A stretch of 64,000 nt of DNA, from contig NZ_JACYXK010000016.1 of the NCBI RefSeq assembly GCF_014842975.1, positions 1-64,000 of the forward strand, read 5' to 3'. Shown here in pieces: positions 46,353 through 57,053 of the stretch (within the stretch, counting starts at the first letter, position 1; every line of letters begins with the position of its first letter). The notes under the pieces were generated by a model that did not search any database, was not told the DNA's origin, and saw only the letters and a program-made list of their open reading frames with translations. Source of the stretch: Rhodanobacter sp. DHB23. Lineage in GTDB: Bacteria; Pseudomonadota; Gammaproteobacteria; Xanthomonadales; Rhodanobacteraceae. A program made the translations under genes and the position numbers.

Positions 46353-48056
46353 ATGAGTACGGACCTTCTCTACTTCGTGCTGATGCTGGCGTGCATGACC
46401 GCATTGGCGATACCGATGGGCAAGTATCTGGCGGGGGTGTTCACCGACGCCGGGCACGCGTTGCCCGAGCGCGTGACCTATCGCCTGCTGGGCGTGGATC
46501 CGGACCACGGCATGCGCTGGTCGCAGTACGGCCTGGCGCTGGTGCTGGCGAACGCGGCGATGCTGCTGCTGGGCTACCTGCTGCTGCGCGTGCAGGCGTG
46601 GCTGCCGTGGAACCCCCTGCACCTGCCGGGGATGTCGCCGGACCTGGCGTTCAACACCGCGGCCTCCTTCATCACCAACACCAACTGGCAGTCGTACTCG
46701 GGCGAGAACACCTTGTCCAACTTCAGCCAGATGGCGGCGCTGACCTTCTTGATGACAGTGAGCGCGGCCACCGGCCTGGCGGCGGGCGCGGCTTTCATCC
46801 GTGCGCTGGGCCACGCCGAGAAGCCGGAGATCGGCAATTTCTGGGTGGACCTGACGCGCATCGTCTGGCGCGTGCTGCTGCCGGTCTGCTTCGTGGTGGC
46901 GCTGGTCTGCGTGTGGCAGGGCGTGCCGCAGACGCTGGCCTCGGATGCCGTGGCGACCACGCTGGAAGGCGCGAAGCAGCACATCATCCTCGGCGCGGTT
47001 GCGAGCCTCGAGGCGATCAAGAACATCGGCACCAACGGCGGCGGCTTCTTCGGCGCGAACGCGGCGCATCCGTTCGAGAATCCCACGCCGTTCACCAACT
47101 CGCTGGAAATCCTGTCGATGCTGCTGATCCCCTCGGCGCTGACGGTGACGTTCGGTTGCATGCTGACGCGCAAGCGCCAGGGCTGGGTGTTCTTCGGCGC
47201 GTTCCTGGTGATGTTCGTCGGCTTCCTCGCCATTGCGTATCCGGCGGAGCGGGCGGGCAATCCGCAGTTCACCACGCTGGGCGTGGCGCAGCAGCACACG
47301 GTCACCCAGCCGGGCGGCAACATGGAAGGCAAGGAGATGCGCTTCGGCATCGCCGGCAGCAGCCTGTTCGTCACCTCAACCACCGCCGCGACCACCGGTG
47401 CGGTGGATGCGATGCACGATTCGCTGACCCCGCTGGGCGGCCTGGTGCCGCTGGGCGAGATGATGTTGAACTGCGTGTTCGGCGGCAAGGGCGTGGGCCT
47501 GATCAACCTGCTGCAGTACGCGATCCTCGCGGTGTTCCTGATCGGCATGATGATCGGCCGCACGCCGGAGTTCCTCGGCAAGAAGATCGAGGCGCGCGAG
47601 ATCAAGCTGGTGATGCTGGCGGTGCTGGCGCATCCGATCTGCATCCTCGGCTTCACCGCGCTGGCGGTGCTGTGGCCGCACATCGCCGATTCGCTGGGCA
47701 ACACCGGCCCGCACGGCTTCAGCGAGATCCTCTACGCCTACACCTCGGCCACCGCGAACAACGGTTCGGCGTTCGGCGGGCTCAGCGTGAACACGCCCTT
47801 CTACAACACCACCATCGGCCTCGCGATCCTGATCGGCCGCTACGGCACCTTGCTGCCGATGCTGGCGGTGGCGGGCCTGCTGGCCGGCAAGAAGACGCTG
47901 CCGGAAACCGCCGGCACCTTCCCCACGGCCACGCCGCTGTTCATGGCGCTGACCGTGCTGGTGACCCTGGTGGTGGGTGGCCTCACCTTCCTGCCGGCGC
48001 TGGCGCTGGGACCGCTGGTCGAGCACATCGCCATGCTGCACGACCAATTGTTCTGA
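46353..48056 (+). CDS. kdpA: Potassium-transporting ATPase subunit A (K+ channel subunit)
   Basis: K+-selective channel-like subunit of the high-affinity KdpFABC pump, 567 residues, ten or so TM helices. Selectivity-filter regions are recognisable: [59 protein letters not shown] and [15 protein letters not shown]. It follows the micropeptide without a gap. It is followed by kdpC, not kdpB. Confidence 0.96.
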   Translation: MSTDLLYFVLMLACMTALAIPMGKYLAGVFTDAGHALPERVTYRLLGVDPDHGMRWSQYGLALVLANAAMLLLGYLLLRVQAWLPWNPLHLPGMSPDLAFNTAASFITNTNWQSYSGENTLSNFSQMAALTFLMTVSAATGLAAGAAFIRALGHAEKPEIGNFWVDLTRIVWRVLLPVCFVVALVCVWQGVPQTLASDAVATTLEGAKQHIILGAVASLEAIKNIGTNGGGFFGANAAHPFENPTPFTNSLEILSMLLIPSALTVTFGCMLTRKRQGWVFFGAFLVMFVGFLAIAYPAERAGNPQFTTLGVAQQHTVTQPGGNMEGKEMRFGIAGSSLFVTSTTAATTGAVDAMHDSLTPLGGLVPLGEMMLNCVFGGKGVGLINLLQYAILAVFLIGMMIGRTPEFLGKKIEAREIKLVMLAVLAHPICILGFTALAVLWPHIADSLGNTGPHGFSEILYAYTSATANNGSAFGGLSVNTPFYNTTIGLAILIGRYGTLLPMLAVAGLLAGKKTLPETAGTFPTATPLFMALTVLVTLVVGGLTFLPALALGPLVEHIAMLHDQLF

Positions 48057-48065
48057 GAGAAACCC

Positions 48066-48718
48066 ATGAACGATACGAACACTTCCATCCGCAGCCTGCT
48101 GCGGCCGGCGATCGCGTCTGCCGTGCTGTTCATGCTGCTCACCGGGCTGGCCTATCCGCTGGTCACCACCGCGGCGGCGAACCTGCTGTTGCCGTGGCGC
48201 GCGCAGGGCAGCCTGGTGCAGCACGACGGCCGGGTGATCGGCTCGGCCCTGCTGGGCCAGGCCTTCACCGCGCCGCGTTATTTCCACCCGCGCCCCAGCG
48301 TCACGCAGGCCGCGGATCCGAAGGACCCGAGCAAGACCGTGGACGCGCCCTACAACGCGGAGCTGAGCGCCGCGAGCAACGACGGCTCGACCAATCGCAA
48401 GCTGATCGATGCTGTGGCCGGACGTGCACGCGCCTATCGCAGCGAGAACGGCCTGGCCGCGAACGCACCGGTTCCGGTCGATGCGGTCACCGCCTCCGGC
48501 TCGGGGCTGGATCCCGAGATCTCGCTGGCCAACGCAGAGCTGCAGCTGCCCCGCGTGGCGGCGCAGCGCGGCCTGCCGCAGGCCGAGGTGGAGCGCCTGT
48601 TGAACGAGCACACCGCAGCGCGCGTGTTCGGCCTGTTCGGCGTGCCGCGGGTGAACGTGCTGGAACTGAACCTCGCCCTCGATACGCTCGCGCGTGAGGG
48701 TCAACACGGAACGAAGTC

Positions 48719-48722
<4 letters not shown>
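48066..48722 (+). CDS. kdpC: Potassium-transporting ATPase subunit C
   Basis: Single-TM subunit that raises ATP affinity of the pump, 218 residues. [29 protein letters not shown]; motifs [46 protein letters not shown], and [13 protein letters not shown]. The extra loop with Asp/Lys ([19 protein letters not shown]) falls in a variable region. Its stop overlaps the kdpB start (ATGA). The A-C-B gene order differs from the usual A-B-C. Confidence 0.95.
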
Positions 48723-50785
<2,063 letters not shown>

Positions 50786-50795
50786 GGATTGATCC

Positions 50796-50990
50796 ATGAA
50801 CGCACAACTGAAACTCTCCGTGAACCTTCCCGACGACCAGCACGAACAGATCGAGGTGGTCGTTTCCACCGGCGAAGGCCACGACGTGGTGATCGCGCTA
50901 CCGGTGCGGCAGAACGCCCCGGCGCACGTGGCCACCGCGGCCGAGCGCGAGCAGGACGACTACGTGCTTGGCGGCTATGCCGGCATCTGA
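50796..50990 (+). CDS. Small protein of unknown function downstream of kdpB
   Basis: Protein of 64 residues, acidic and without TM helix or signal peptide (LKLSVNLPDDQHEQIEVVVSTGEGHDVVIALPV ... EQDDYVLGGYAGI). A GAGG Shine-Dalgarno precedes the ATG and the gap from kdpB is ten bases, which argue that it is a real member of the kdp operon. I recognise no family. The even hydrophobic alternation suggests a small beta structure. Confidence 0.6.
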   Translation: MNAQLKLSVNLPDDQHEQIEVVVSTGEGHDVVIALPVRQNAPAHVATAAEREQDDYVLGGYAGI

Positions 50991-51006
50991 CGAGCCTGCG
51001 CTCTTG

Positions 51007-51066
51007 CTCGTCATTCCGGCGAAAGCCGGACAAGCGCAGCGCGCAGAATGCCCGAAGGGCGGCCCC
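51007..51066. repeat. Dispersed intergenic repeat (CTCGTCATTCCGGCGAAAG type)
   Basis: About 60 bases beginning CTCGTCATTCCGGCGAAAGC and running through CGCAGAATGCCCGAAGGGCG. It matches the reverse complement of 53240-53300 closely, so inverted copies flank the bbp2 gene. Further low-complexity palindromic sequence (GGATCCCAGCTTGCGCTGGGATGCC) follows to about 51160. Confidence 0.8.
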
Positions 51067-51209
51067 ATAGGAGTGAGCGCAGCGAATCATCCAGCGACTT
51101 TGCGCTTGATGGCTTTCAATCACTGGATCCCAGCTTGCGCTGGGATGCCGAGCGACAAGTTCATCGCTTCACGAAAGCGGCCGTTGCGGGCCGTGAAACA
51201 AGGACAGAC

Positions 51210-52697
51210 ATGACACACAAGAAACTGGTTCCGCTGGCGCTGCTGCTGGCGATCCTGCCGGTTGGGCGCGCGCTGGCCGACACCACCGCGGCCGCGCCGC
51301 TGGCCGATCCGCAAAGCGCCATCTCGACGCCGGCACCCGCGATGGAGGTGCAAAGCTCCGACTGCTCGCACGGCTTCCTCTCGCGCTTCGCCGCGGCGTA
51401 CCGCGAAGACGCGCAGCCGGCCGACCCGAACGCACCGGCGACCAAGCGCCGCGCGATGGACGCACCGCTGGACTCGCCGCCGTTCCCCTCGTCGGAATGG
51501 CAGCTCGGCGGCGTGCCGGCGCCGATCGGCGTGCCGGACACCAACTCCACCTATCCGCTGGAAAAAGCTCTGGTCTGCACCGCGCTGGGCCAGTGGATGC
51601 AGCGCAACCGCATCGAGATGTTCGGCTGGGTCACGCCGTCGGGGAACCTCAGCACCTCCAGCAAGAGCAACGCGCCGCTGTCGTACAACACGCGCGCCAA
51701 CCGCCTGGAGTTCGACCAGTTCGTGTTCAACCTCACGCGGGTGGAAGACACGGTGCAGACCGACCACCTGGACTGGGGCTTCGACATCTCCAACCTGTAC
51801 GGCTACGACTACCACTACACGGTGATGAAGGGCGTCTTCAGCAGCCAGCTGCTGAACAACCCGTCCAGCAACGAGCCGCAGAACGGCAAGGTCTACGGCG
51901 ACGACCCGATGCTGTTCTACGCCGACCTCTACATCCCGTGGGTGGCCGAGGGCATGGTCGTGCGCGTCGGCCGCTATCTTTCGCTGCCGGACATCGAAGC
52001 GCAGTTCTCGCCGCAGAACTATCTGATGACCCACTCGATCCTCTACACCGAGGACCCGTACACGCAGATGGGCGTCATGACCACCACGCGCCTGAACCAG
52101 CAGTGGACGTTGCAGCTCGGCGTGAACGCCAGCAACGACACCGCGCCGTGGAACCGCTCCGCGCGCCCCACGTTGCAGGCCTGCGTGCGCTGGGTGTCGG
52201 CCGACAACAACGACATGCTGTACCCCTGCATCAACAGCCTCAACCACTCCGACTACAACTACAACAACGTGCAGATGTACGTGATGACCTGGGGCCACCG
52301 CTTCAGTGAGCGCGTGCACATCCTCACCGAGGCCTACCGCATGTTCGGCCGCGACGTCCCCGGCTTCGGTCCGGGCGGCATCCCGGGCGAGCCGGGCACC
52401 TCGGCGCTGCCGGGCAATGCGGGCGCGTTCGGCGCGGTCAACTACCTCAACATCGAGCTGGACGCGAAGAACATGCTGTCCATCCGCAACGAGTTCTACG
52501 ACGACGAAAGGGGGCAGCGCACCGGCTATGCCACGCGCTACAGCAGCCATACCGTCGGCATCACGCACTGGGTGTCGCAGGATCTGGAGATCCAGCCGGA
52601 GTTGCGTTACGAGAAATCGTATGACGTCGATGCTTATGACGGCGGGCGCAAGGACTATCAGGCGGTGGCGTTGCTGGATGCGATCATCCACTTCTGA
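51210..52697 (+). CDS. Outer-membrane beta-barrel protein (BBP2/OmpL-like porin)
   Basis: Protein of 495 residues. Signal peptide (LVPLALLLAILPVGRALADTT), then a ~110-residue periplasmic lead and a barrel region with alternating aromatic strands (RIEMFGWVTPSGNLS, YNTRANRLEFDQFVFNLTR, LDWGFDISNLYGYDYHYT, VVRVGRYLSLPDIEAQFSP, NIELDAKNMLSIRNEFYDDERGQRTGY, YSSHTVGITHWVSQDLEIQPELRYEKS), ending in a phenylalanine (AIIHF) as expected for BAM substrates. The layout matches the OmpL-like BBP2 porin family. Its place between kdpB and kdpDE suggests a role in ion entry across the outer membrane (inference). The ATG at 51210 follows AAGGA. Confidence 0.82.
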   Translation: MTHKKLVPLALLLAILPVGRALADTTAAAPLADPQSAISTPAPAMEVQSSDCSHGFLSRFAAAYREDAQPADPNAPATKRRAMDAPLDSPPFPSSEWQLGGVPAPIGVPDTNSTYPLEKALVCTALGQWMQRNRIEMFGWVTPSGNLSTSSKSNAPLSYNTRANRLEFDQFVFNLTRVEDTVQTDHLDWGFDISNLYGYDYHYTVMKGVFSSQLLNNPSSNEPQNGKVYGDDPMLFYADLYIPWVAEGMVVRVGRYLSLPDIEAQFSPQNYLMTHSILYTEDPYTQMGVMTTTRLNQQWTLQLGVNASNDTAPWNRSARPTLQACVRWVSADNNDMLYPCINSLNHSDYNYNNVQMYVMTWGHRFSERVHILTEAYRMFGRDVPGFGPGGIPGEPGTSALPGNAGAFGAVNYLNIELDAKNMLSIRNEFYDDERGQRTGYATRYSSHTVGITHWVSQDLEIQPELRYEKSYDVDAYDGGRKDYQAVALLDAIIHF

Positions 52698-52738
52698 TGT
52701 TTGCTTTCCTTTCGCTATTGCTGCGATGGCCTGCATTT

Positions 52739-52826
52739 CCCCTCTCCCGCTTGCGGACGCGGGGAAGGGCCATGGATGGCCCTGCTTTGAGGAGCGAGGA
52801 AGAGGGGTAGGGGAGAGGGGCTTTTG
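52739..52826 (+). terminator. Possible terminator/long hairpin after bbp2
   Basis: CCCCTCTCCC at 52739-52748 is exactly complementary to GGGAGAGGGG at 52811-52820, followed by CTTTTGCTT. The enclosed ~60 bases include the short palindrome GCCATGGATGGC. The long loop makes terminator function uncertain; the arms also look like a dispersed repeat. Confidence 0.45.
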
Positions 52827-52880
52827 CTTGTGTGTTTGCCGCAAGTTTCAAAGCGGGTTCGTGCGCCTGTCGGCGCCCGA

Positions 52881-53044
52881 GTTACTTCTCTTTTGCGTGC
52901 CCAAAAGAGAAGTAACCAAGAGAAAAGGGCACCCCGCGGCGACGCTTTTCGCCCATCCATGGGCGAAAAGTCCGTGAGGCGTGGCCGGGCTTTTCGGCCG
53001 GACTCCTGTCCGGTCGAAAAGGCGAGTCCATCCATGGACTCGCC
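52881..53044. repeat. Second cluster of tandem hairpins
   Basis: Four hairpins in 164 bases. First: 14-bp perfect stem, loop GCGTGCCC (52881-52916). Second: 12-bp perfect stem around CCATCCATGG (52945-52970). Third: 14-bp stem with one G-T pair, loop TCCT (52990-53021). Fourth: 11-bp perfect stem around CCATCCATGG (53021-53044). The TCCT and CCATCCATGG centres also occur in the array at 22963-23080, on different stems. Confidence 0.92.
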
Positions 53045-53167
53045 CGCTGCGCGGCCTTGTCGTCCACACCTCACCGTCGCCGAGGGGCCCCGAAGAGCAG
53101 CGCGCTCCTGCGCGCAGAAGCAACAACCAAAGCAAAGAAAAAAACGTGAGCGGTATTCGTGCTTCTG

Positions 53168-53300
53168 CTCGTCATCCCGGCGAAGGCCGGACAAAAGCGA
53201 GCTACGCGAGCGTTGAACAGCCGAAGGCTCGCCCCTTCGGGGCCGCCCTGCGGGCGTTCTGCGCGCTTCGCGCTTGTCCGGCCTTCGCCGGGATGACGAG
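53168..53300. repeat. Inverted repeat with 27-bp perfect arms
   Basis: Arms 53168-53194 and 53274-53300 are exactly complementary, separated by 79 bases that hold further small GC palindromes (GCCCCTTCGGGGC; GCCCTGCGGGC). The right arm plus its inner flank matches the repeat at 51007-51066 in reverse orientation. Confidence 0.9.
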
Positions 53301-53660
53301 TGTGTGGGTGCTCGCGTGCCTCGGCTTCCAGATACGGCGCGGCATGGCGGCGGCGGAGGTCGTGTCGCGGGATATAGTTCCAACATCCTCGAAACAGCCG
53401 GCTTGTAATCCCGGCGGATTAAGCAAGGCCATTTCTCTTGGTTACTTCTCTTGACTCCGGGCATCCTGCCCTCCGCCCTGCGGGCCGGCTTCGCCGTTCG
53501 CCACCGCTCCCGGCGGTGGCGTGGGCCAGCAAAGGGAAGTGACTCGAGCGCCGGCAGGCGATCGAAAGCCCGCCGCAGGCGAGCCAAGCTGCGGGAGCAA
53601 ACGGTTGTCGCGAACACTCAAACCAAGAGCAGCATCATCCAAGACCTCCGGCGCATGTCC

Positions 53661-56333
53661 ATGAACTCCCCCTCCCGCGAAGCCCGCGCCAACGCCCTCC
53701 TCGACGTCGCCAACGGCGAGCGCAAGCGGCTGAAGATCTTCCTCGGCGCCGCCCCCGGCGTGGGCAAGACCTGGGCCATGCTGTCCGCCGCGCGCGAGTT
53801 GAAGAAGCAGGGCGTGGACGTGGTGGTGGGTCTGGTGGAGACGCACGGCCGCGCCGAGACGGCGGCCCTGCTGGAAGGGTTGGAGGTGCTGCCGCGCCGC
53901 CGCGTGGGCTACCACGGCCGTGACTTCGAGGAGTTCGACCTCGACGCCGCGCTGGCGCGCAGGCCGCAACTGCTGCTGGTGGACGAGCTGGCGCACACCA
54001 ATCTCCCCGGCGGCCGCCACGAGCGCCGCTGGCAGGACATCGCCGAGCTGCTCGATGCCGGCATCGAGGTCTATACCGCGCTCAACGTGCAGCACCTGGA
54101 AAGCCTCAACGACCAGGTCCAGCGCATCACCGGCGTGGCGGTGCGCGAGCGCGTGCCGGACGCCTTCCTCGACCGTGCGCGCGACATCGTGCTGATCGAC
54201 CTGCCGCCGCGCGAGCTGATCCAGCGCCTGAAGGACGGCAAGGTCTACGTGCCGGAAACCGCGTCGGCGGCGCTGGATTCGTTCTTCTCGCCGACCAACC
54301 TCGCCGCCTTGCGCGAGCTGTCGGTGGACACCGTGGCCGGCCACGTGGAGAGCGACCTGCGCGGCGCGATGCTGGCGCGCGGCGGCGCGATGCCGGTGCG
54401 CCGCCGCGTACTGGCGGCCATCGACGGCCAGGCGCAGAGCGAATACCTGGTGCGCGTGGCGCGGCGCATCGCCGAGCGGCGCGGCGTGCCGTGGGGCGTG
54501 GCCTTCGTGGACACCGGCGCAGGCATGGACGCGGCGCGGCACGAGCGGCTGGATGCGGCAATGCGTTTGGCGCGCCGCCTCGGCGGCGACGCCGTGGTGC
54601 TGCGCGGCCACGCCATTGCCGACGAGCTGCTGGCGCATGCCGACCGCGAGGGCGTGGGCCAGATCCTGCTGGCGCGCACGCGCGAGCGCCTGTTCGCGCG
54701 GATGTTCGGCCGCTCGCTGACGCAGCAGCTGCTGAGCCGCGGCGCGCACCTCGAACTCACCATCGTCGCCACGCCGACCGAGCGCGCGGCCTCGCGCCGC
54801 CGCCAGCGCCTGCCCAGCGTGCCGGGAGGCATGGGGCGCGGCGGCGAATACGTCTACGCCACCTCGGCCACGCTGGTGGCGCTGGCGCTGGCCTTCCTCG
54901 GCCAGCGTTACCTCGCGGTGGCCAACCTGTCGCTGATCTTCCTCACCGCGGTGCTGGTGGTGGCGGTGCGCACGCGCATGGCGGTGGCCGTCTACACGGC
55001 CACCCTGTGCTTCCTGTCCTACAACTTCTTCTTTGCGCCGCCGATCTACTCGCTGACGATCTCCAGTCCCGACGACGTGCTGGCGGTCTGCCTGTTCCTG
55101 GTCGCGGCGCTGGTGTGCAGTCGCCTGGCCACGCGGCTGACGCAACAGGTGGAGTCGTTGCGCGCGACGCACGTGCACGCGCGGGCCTTGCTCACCCTGG
55201 GGCAGCGGCTGACCGCCAGCGCCGACGCGGCCGGCGCGCGCGCGGTGGGGGCCGCGGCCCTGGCCAAGGCGCTTTCCTGCGAAGCCGTGCTGCTGGCGCG
55301 CGACGTCGCCGGTGCGCTGCAGGCGGTGGCGAGCGAGCCGCCATCGCTGCAGTTGCAACCGCAGGACATCGCCGCCGCCGATTGGTGCGAGCGCCACGCC
55401 GCGCCGGCGGGCCGCTACACGGACACCTTGAACGCCGCGCCGTGCTGGCTGCTGCCGCTGGGCAGCGAGGAGCAGCGGCTGGGCGTCGCCGCGCTGCGCT
55501 TTCCCTCCGGCGACGGCGACCTCGATCCGGACCGCCGCAGCCTCACGCTGGCGATGGTGCAGGACATCGGCCAGGCGTTGGCGCGCGCGCGGCTGGCCGA
55601 GGAGCTGGAAGGCGCGCGCGTGCAGGGCGAGACGGAACGCCTGCGCAGCGCGCTGCTGTCCTCGGTGTCGCACGACCTGCGCTCGCCGCTGTCCTCGATG
55701 ATCGGCGCCGCCGGCACCCTGGTCGATTACGAGGACCGCCTGCCGCCCGCCGAACGCCGCGAACTGCTGGAAGCCATCCTCGGCGAAGGCCAGCGGCTGG
55801 ACCGCTACATCCAGAACCTGCTCGACATGACCCGGCTCGGCCACGGCACGCTCAAGCTCAACCGCGACTGGGTGGACGTGGCCGAAATCGTGGGCGCCGC
55901 GGTGGCGCGCCTGCGCAAGCTGTTCCCCGCGCTGCGCGTGGATATCGCGTTGCCGCCCGACACCGTGCTGCTGCACGCGCATCCCGCGCTGATCGAGCAG
56001 GCGTTGTTCAACATCCTCGAAAACGCCGCGCGCTTCTCGCCGCCGGACCAGCCGGTGACGGTGGGGGCGCACACCGAAGGCGGGCGCCTGCTGCTCGACG
56101 TGGGCGACCGCGGCCCCGGCATCCCCGAGGAGGAGCGCGCGCGCATCTTCGACATGTTCTATTCGGTGTCGCGCGGCGACCGTGCCACGCAGGGCACCGG
56201 GCTGGGCCTGGCGATCTGCCGCGGCATGATCGGCGCGCACGGCGGCAGCGTGGAGGCCTTGCCGCGCGAAGGCGGCGGCACCACCATCCGCATCAACCTG
56301 CCGCTGCCCGAGCCACCCGCCGCCACCGCATGA
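53661..56333 (+). CDS. kdpD: Osmosensitive K+ channel sensor histidine kinase KdpD
   Basis: Sensor kinase controlling kdp transcription, 890 residues, close to the 894 of E. coli. KdpD domain with Walker A GAAPGVGKTWAM and Walker B LLLVDELAHTNLPGG; a Usp-like domain (VRRRVLAAIDGQAQSEYLV); four clustered TM helices of the DUF4118 type (YATSATLVALALAFLG ... FLVAALVCSRLA); a GAF-like segment; HisKA with the histidine in SSVSHDLRSPLSSM; HATPase with NILENAARFSPPDQ and GTGLGLAICRG. The start is 53661 or 53655; neither has a clear Shine-Dalgarno. An in-frame extension reaches into the upstream repeat island. It overlaps kdpE (ATGA). Confidence 0.94.
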   Translation: MNSPSREARANALLDVANGERKRLKIFLGAAPGVGKTWAMLSAARELKKQGVDVVVGLVETHGRAETAALLEGLEVLPRRRVGYHGRDFEEFDLDAALARRPQLLLVDELAHTNLPGGRHERRWQDIAELLDAGIEVYTALNVQHLESLNDQVQRITGVAVRERVPDAFLDRARDIVLIDLPPRELIQRLKDGKVYVPETASAALDSFFSPTNLAALRELSVDTVAGHVESDLRGAMLARGGAMPVRRRVLAAIDGQAQSEYLVRVARRIAERRGVPWGVAFVDTGAGMDAARHERLDAAMRLARRLGGDAVVLRGHAIADELLAHADREGVGQILLARTRERLFARMFGRSLTQQLLSRGAHLELTIVATPTERAASRRRQRLPSVPGGMGRGGEYVYATSATLVALALAFLGQRYLAVANLSLIFLTAVLVVAVRTRMAVAVYTATLCFLSYNFFFAPPIYSLTISSPDDVLAVCLFLVAALVCSRLATRLTQQVESLRATHVHARALLTLGQRLTASADAAGARAVGAAALAKALSCEAVLLARDVAGALQAVASEPPSLQLQPQDIAAADWCERHAAPAGRYTDTLNAAPCWLLPLGSEEQRLGVAALRFPSGDGDLDPDRRSLTLAMVQDIGQALARARLAEELEGARVQGETERLRSALLSSVSHDLRSPLSSMIGAAGTLVDYEDRLPPAERRELLEAILGEGQRLDRYIQNLLDMTRLGHGTLKLNRDWVDVAEIVGAAVARLRKLFPALRVDIALPPDTVLLHAHPALIEQALFNILENAARFSPPDQPVTVGAHTEGGRLLLDVGDRGPGIPEEERARIFDMFYSVSRGDRATQGTGLGLAICRGMIGAHGGSVEALPREGGGTTIRINLPLPEPPAATA

Positions 56334-57022
56334 ATGCCGCATCGCCCCGCATCCTGGTGATCGACGACGAGGCGCAGATCCGTCGCTTCCTCGACATCGG
56401 CCTGCGCGCCGAGGGCTACCAGGTGCTGCTCGCCGCCAACGCGGCCGAGGGCCTGGCGCAGGCCGCCACAGGCAGCCCGGACCTGGTGATCCTCGACCTC
56501 GGCCTGCCCGACCGCGACGGCCACGAGGTGCTGGCCGAGCTGCGCCAGTGGAGCCGCGTGCCCGTGCTGATGCTGTCGGTGCGCGACACCGAAACCGAGA
56601 AGGTGCGCGCGCTGGACGCCGGCGCCAACGACTACGTCACCAAGCCCTTCGGCATTCAGGAGCTGATGGCGCGCCTGCGTGCGCTGCTGCGCCAGCGCCC
56701 GGCCGGCGAGCCGGAGGCGCCGCCGCGCTGGGACGACGGCCGCCTCAGCGTGGATTTCCTGCGCCGCGAAGTACAGCTGGACGGCGCCGATCTGGCATTG
56801 ACGCGCAAGGAATACGCCGTGCTCAGCCTGCTGCTGCGCCATGCCGGTCGCGTGGTCACGCAGCCCCAGTTGCTGCGCGAGGTGTGGGGCCCCAGCCACG
56901 TCGCGGACAGCCAGTACCTGCGCATCGTCATCGGCAAGCTGCGCCAGAAGCTGGGCGACGACCCGGCCAGCCCGCGCTGGCTGAAGACCGAGCCGGGCGT
57001 GGGCTATCGCTTCCTGGGCTGA
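56330..57022 (+). CDS. kdpE: Response regulator KdpE (OmpR/PhoB family)
   Basis: Transcriptional activator of the kdp operon, 230 residues. Receiver domain with D12/D13 and phosphoacceptor D56 (LVILDLGLPDRDGHEV), KPFGIQELMARLRALLR; C-terminal winged helix: LALTRKEYAVLSLLLRHAGRVVTQPQLLREVWGP ... YLRIVIGKLRQKLGDDP, ending EPGVGYRFLG. It is translationally coupled to kdpD and convergent with the MocR-type gene, with only 31 bases between. Confidence 0.95.
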   Translation: MNAASPRILVIDDEAQIRRFLDIGLRAEGYQVLLAANAAEGLAQAATGSPDLVILDLGLPDRDGHEVLAELRQWSRVPVLMLSVRDTETEKVRALDAGANDYVTKPFGIQELMARLRALLRQRPAGEPEAPPRWDDGRLSVDFLRREVQLDGADLALTRKEYAVLSLLLRHAGRVVTQPQLLREVWGPSHVADSQYLRIVIGKLRQKLGDDPASPRWLKTEPGVGYRFLG

Positions 57023-57053
57023 TCGCGGCGCAACGCGGGCCTGGTGAGGCGGC

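Larger units (their letters stand above)
52881..53452. mobile_element. Repeat island bracketed by exact 21-bp inverted repeats (MITE-like?)
   Basis: Bases 52905-52925 recur exactly, as reverse complement, at 53432-53452. Between them lie the hairpin cluster and the 27-bp inverted repeat 53168-53194/53274-53300. No credible gene is present: open frames are short, overlap in several frames and lack Shine-Dalgarno sequences. It may be a non-autonomous element or a nest of dispersed repeats. From 53453 to 53660 there is GC-rich sequence with no gene seen before kdpD. Confidence 0.55.

Noticed and set aside
52715-53617. Minus-strand frame of about 300 codons across the repeat island
   Set aside because: It runs through hairpins and inverted repeats, has no start signals, and related peptides appear in several frames of the same repeats; it is repeat-derived.
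53451-53660. N-terminal extension of kdpD into the repeat island
   Set aside because: KdpD similarity starts at 53661, the full family length is reached without the extension, and the extra residues come from repeats.
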